From: Candidatus Aminicenantota bacterium
GTDB lineage: Bacteria; Acidobacteriota; Aminicenantia; Aminicenantales; Aminicenantaceae
Direction of reading: 5' to 3'
DNA: 64,000 nucleotides
Assembly: GCA_011773465.1 (NCBI GenBank)
Contig: WVXO01000039.1
Span: forward strand, 10,898 to 74,897
This document shows, one piece after another, positions 62,761 to 64,000 of the stretch (the first letter of the stretch is position 1; each line of letters begins with the position of its first letter). The notes beneath the pieces are model-generated. The model made no database searches. It saw nothing but the letters and a program-made list of their open reading frames with translations, and was not told where the DNA came from. The translations under genes and the position numbers were made by a program.

Positions 62761-62821
62761 TTGGAGACTATCTGACTAACGGATCAGAAGGTCGGGAGTT
62801 CGAGTCTCTCCAGGCGCGCCA
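62761..62821 (+). pseudogene. 5'-truncated tRNA-Arg (ACG-like) remnant
   Basis: Anticodon stem TCTGA/TCAGA is perfect, but the loop is CTAACGGA, eight bases, one more than the usual CTACGGA. T-arm GGGAG-TTCGAGT-CTCTC and acceptor 3' strand CAGGCGC-G-CCA are intact; the 5' acceptor and most of the D-arm are missing. The last 30 bases match the tRNA-like at 61621-61650 at 28 positions. Confidence 0.75.
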
Positions 62822-62907
62822 CATATACCATTGATAAATCCTCATTTTCCTTTGGTCGTTCTTAGTCAAATTTGGTGACAATACGGAGAGGTGTTTGCCT
62901 TTGTGAT

Positions 62908-62936
62908 TTGACTTAGCACTTCTCCAGTGCTATAAG
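62908..62936 (+). promoter_or_regulatory. Sigma70-type promoter, module copy 2
   Basis: TTGACT (62908-62913), 17-base spacer, TATAAG (62931-62936). The -10 region and downstream leader match the promoter at 58237-58265 (shared CAGTGCTATAAGTCA, TCACA, GGGA). It drives the short lipoprotein at 62964. Confidence 0.7.
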
Positions 62937-62963
62937 TCAAAGGATCACAACTAGGGGATAGAA

Positions 62964-63368
62964 ATGAAAAGCAAAGCCAGCATTGTTTCAATCGTTATTG
63001 CTCTTTCAGTTTTCATAATGCTTGCTTATTGTGGAAAGCAAAAAGCGGAGTGGAAGGGGACAATAAAGGAAGAAAATGGAGTCAAAAGATATAGTCGGTC
63101 GCTTAAGTTTGCATTTCCTAAAAACCACTCAGCATATCAGAGTTTCTCGCTCGATGAAGAAGGTCGGATTTTTGTACAAACTTGGGAGAGGACTGAAAAT
63201 GAGGAAGGAAATTTTTATGATGTCTTCAATTCAGAAGGAAAATATATCGCTAAAATTTTTCTTAAATTTTCTCCTAAGGTATGGAACGGGAATAAGCTTT
63301 ATACAATAGAAGAAGATAAAGACGGATTACAGATTATAAAGAGATATAAAGTTAATTGGAATATATAA
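62964..63368 (+). CDS. Short lipoprotein, internally deleted paralogue of the 60.1 kb propeller
   Basis: 134 residues. Signal and lipobox (FIMLAYC) and the first residues align with the protein at 60095. The region from about residue 45 on aligns with that protein's last ~110 residues: FSLDEEGRIFVQTWER against FFLDERSRLYVMTYER, FYDVFNSEGKYIAKI against MYDIFNPNGVLIGRI, and the end IIKRYKVNWN against LVVYKMKWE. Roughly 270 central residues are missing, so it cannot be a closed propeller. Good AGGGGAT upstream. Confidence 0.75.
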   Translation: MKSKASIVSIVIALSVFIMLAYCGKQKAEWKGTIKEENGVKRYSRSLKFAFPKNHSAYQSFSLDEEGRIFVQTWERTENEEGNFYDVFNSEGKYIAKIFLKFSPKVWNGNKLYTIEEDKDGLQIIKRYKVNWNI

Positions 63369-63382
63369 TCTTCAGGATAAAT

Positions 63383-63440
63383 TTGAGGCGTGTAGATGCC
63401 AAATCCCCTAAAGCCCTGACTTCCCTGGATTGAAAAAGAA
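63383..63440 (+). repeat. Gene-trailing repeat (family C), copy 5
   Basis: TTGAGGCGTGTAGATGCCAA, then ATCCCCTAAAGCCCTGACTT, CCCTGGATTGAAAAAGAAG. It begins about 15 bases after the short lipoprotein stop. It shares the TTGAGGCG upstream portion with copy 6, showing that the unit is about 60 bases. Confidence 0.85.
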
Positions 63441-63511
63441 GCTGACCGGATTGGCACCTGATAGCTAAAGAGGAGGTAGGGAAAAAATGAATTTTTAACT
63501 AAAGGGTAAAA

Positions 63512-63694
63512 ATGAATTTTGAAGAGAAGATAAAATCTCAAAGAATAATAATCGCTATTGCCTTGATATTGATGTCCTTGATCTAGATTAATTTCGCGAT
63601 AAAAGGCACTCTCACAATTATTTCTTTTATTATATGTCTTGCTTTTTTAGGGACGGCGCTTTATCTCTTATTTGGATTAAAGAAGAAACATTGA
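63512..63694 (+). pseudogene. Small membrane protein gene with an in-frame TAG
   Basis: ATG at 63512 behind AAGGG opens 24 codons (MNFEEKIKSQRIIIAIALIL, then MSLI) to TAG at 63584-63586. The same frame then continues with a second hydrophobic helix (TIISFIICLAFLGTALYLLF) to TGA at 63692. Together they make a normal-looking 60-residue two-helix protein, so the amber codon is probably a recent nonsense change. The terminal TGA is part of repeat copy 6. A near-duplicate start (AAAAATGAATTTTT) lies at about 63483. Confidence 0.5.
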
Positions 63695-63751
63695 GGCGAG
63701 TGAAAGCCAAATCCCCTGGAATTCCCGCTTCCCTGGGTTGAAAAAGGACAG
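63691..63751 (+). repeat. Gene-trailing repeat (family C), copy 6
   Basis: TTGAGGCGAGTGAAAGCCAA, then ATCCCCTGGAATTCCCGCTT, CCCTGGGTTGAAAAAGGACA. Arms GAAAGC/GCTTCC. The TGA within its TTGAGG start terminates the upstream 60-codon frame. Confidence 0.85.
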
Positions 63752-63795
63752 CCTAAATCATCATCTTATTATTTAGCGTATTTTAATATCTGCCC

Positions 63796-63824
63796 TTGAC
63801 GCCTCAGTTTGTGTCATATAAAAT
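63796..63824 (+). promoter_or_regulatory. Promoter of the window-end gene
   Basis: TTGACG at 63796-63801, a 17-base spacer and TAAAAT at 63819-63824, about 35 bases before the ATG at 63860. It is not a copy of the CAGTGCTATAAG module. Confidence 0.5.
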
Positions 63825-63859
63825 TGAGAAGACTAAAAGTCAGCAAAGAATAGTTCCTA

Positions 63860-64000
63860 ATGAGAAAGAAGATAATTTTACCCTTGATATTTTCTCTTTG
63901 TATATTTATGACTTCACAGGTCTTCTCAGAACAGATAAAACTCTCATTGGATTTAGAGATAAAAGAGCCTGAAAACGTAATATTTCATCGTATAAGAGAT
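63860..64000 (+). CDS. Exported protein, 5' end only (runs off the window)
   Basis: 47 codons to the window edge. Signal peptide (IILPLIFSLCIFMTSQVFS, cleavage near SEQ) and the first residues of the mature part, EQIKLSLDLEIKEPENVIF. Too little to assign. It continues the pattern of an exported protein immediately after a family C repeat. Confidence 0.6.
   Translation, partial: MRKKIILPLIFSLCIFMTSQVFSEQIKLSLDLEIKEPENVIFHRIRD

Noticed and set aside
57922-63751. A classical integron cassette array
   Set aside because: No integron integrase, no attI, and the repeats do not show the paired RYYYAAC and GTTRRRY core sites of attC. Kept only as an analogy in the findings.

Overview
The window looks like chromosome from an uncultured diderm (Gram-negative type) bacterium. 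Outer-membrane biogenesis is represented by TamB-like, BamA/TamA-like and SurA-like genes in a row. There is a type IV pilus secretin operon (pilMNOPQ), several lipoproteins with clear lipoboxes, and an ECF sigma/anti-sigma pair. No rRNA is present, so the phylum cannot be fixed from sequence alone. Gene content and style (beta-propeller lipoproteins, split biotin-dependent carboxylase, PEGA protein) remind me of Candidatus Aminicenantes/Acidobacteriota-like lineages, but that is an inference.

Layout. 0.3-4.8 kb: transaldolase, then a three-part acyl-CoA (propionyl/methylmalonyl type) carboxylase. 4.8-7.1 kb, minus strand: a frameshifted PEGA lipoprotein and a GT39-type glycosyltransferase. 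7.3-14.1 kb: overlapping tamB, seven-POTRA BamA/TamA and SurA-like genes, a plausible outer-membrane assembly operon. 14.4-23.7 kb: fabD, pgsA, mutS, clpB, a NifU-like protein and galU. 23.9 kb: tRNA-Phe. 24.4-34 kb: a long co-directional run of glycosyltransferase, DUF465-like, Asd-like pseudoenzyme, MsbA-type ABC exporter, yicC, gmk, coaBC, family-4 UDG and a PriA homologue that has lost its ATPase motifs. 34-40.1 kb, minus strand: coaD-pilMNOPQ-lipoprotein operon. 40.8-50.6 kb: exported Pcm, a membrane spermidine-synthase-like protein, phosphohexomutase, FtsB-like, a UvrD/RecB-like helicase-nuclease and SppA. 51-56 kb: NatAB-type ABC transporter, then an ECF sigma operon with its own ECF-type promoter.

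56.2-64 kb is different in character: AT-rich, with small accessory genes, several of them broken, degenerate tRNAs and its own repeat family. It contains a zinc-ribbon plus Schlafen AlbA_2 gene split by a frameshift, small membrane proteins, a TolB-like fragment, a propeller lipoprotein and an internally deleted paralogue. An M50-like gene is flanked by tRNA-Arg 3' ends. Six co-oriented copies of an imperfect hairpin sit just downstream of gene ends.

Two repeat regimes partition the window. The core region (0-49 kb) is peppered with more than twenty copies of a short palindrome with arms GGGCTTGAT/ATCAAGCCC or GGGTTTGAT/ATCAAACCC. Most copies keep both arms matched, so they are REP-like hairpins. 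The accessory end lacks them and carries the gene-trailing repeat instead. In both families some copies supply the stop codon of the gene they follow. The most interesting leads are the gene-plus-repeat array at 57.9-63.75 kb, the motif-less PriA, the covarying palindromes and the tRNA-bounded segment.
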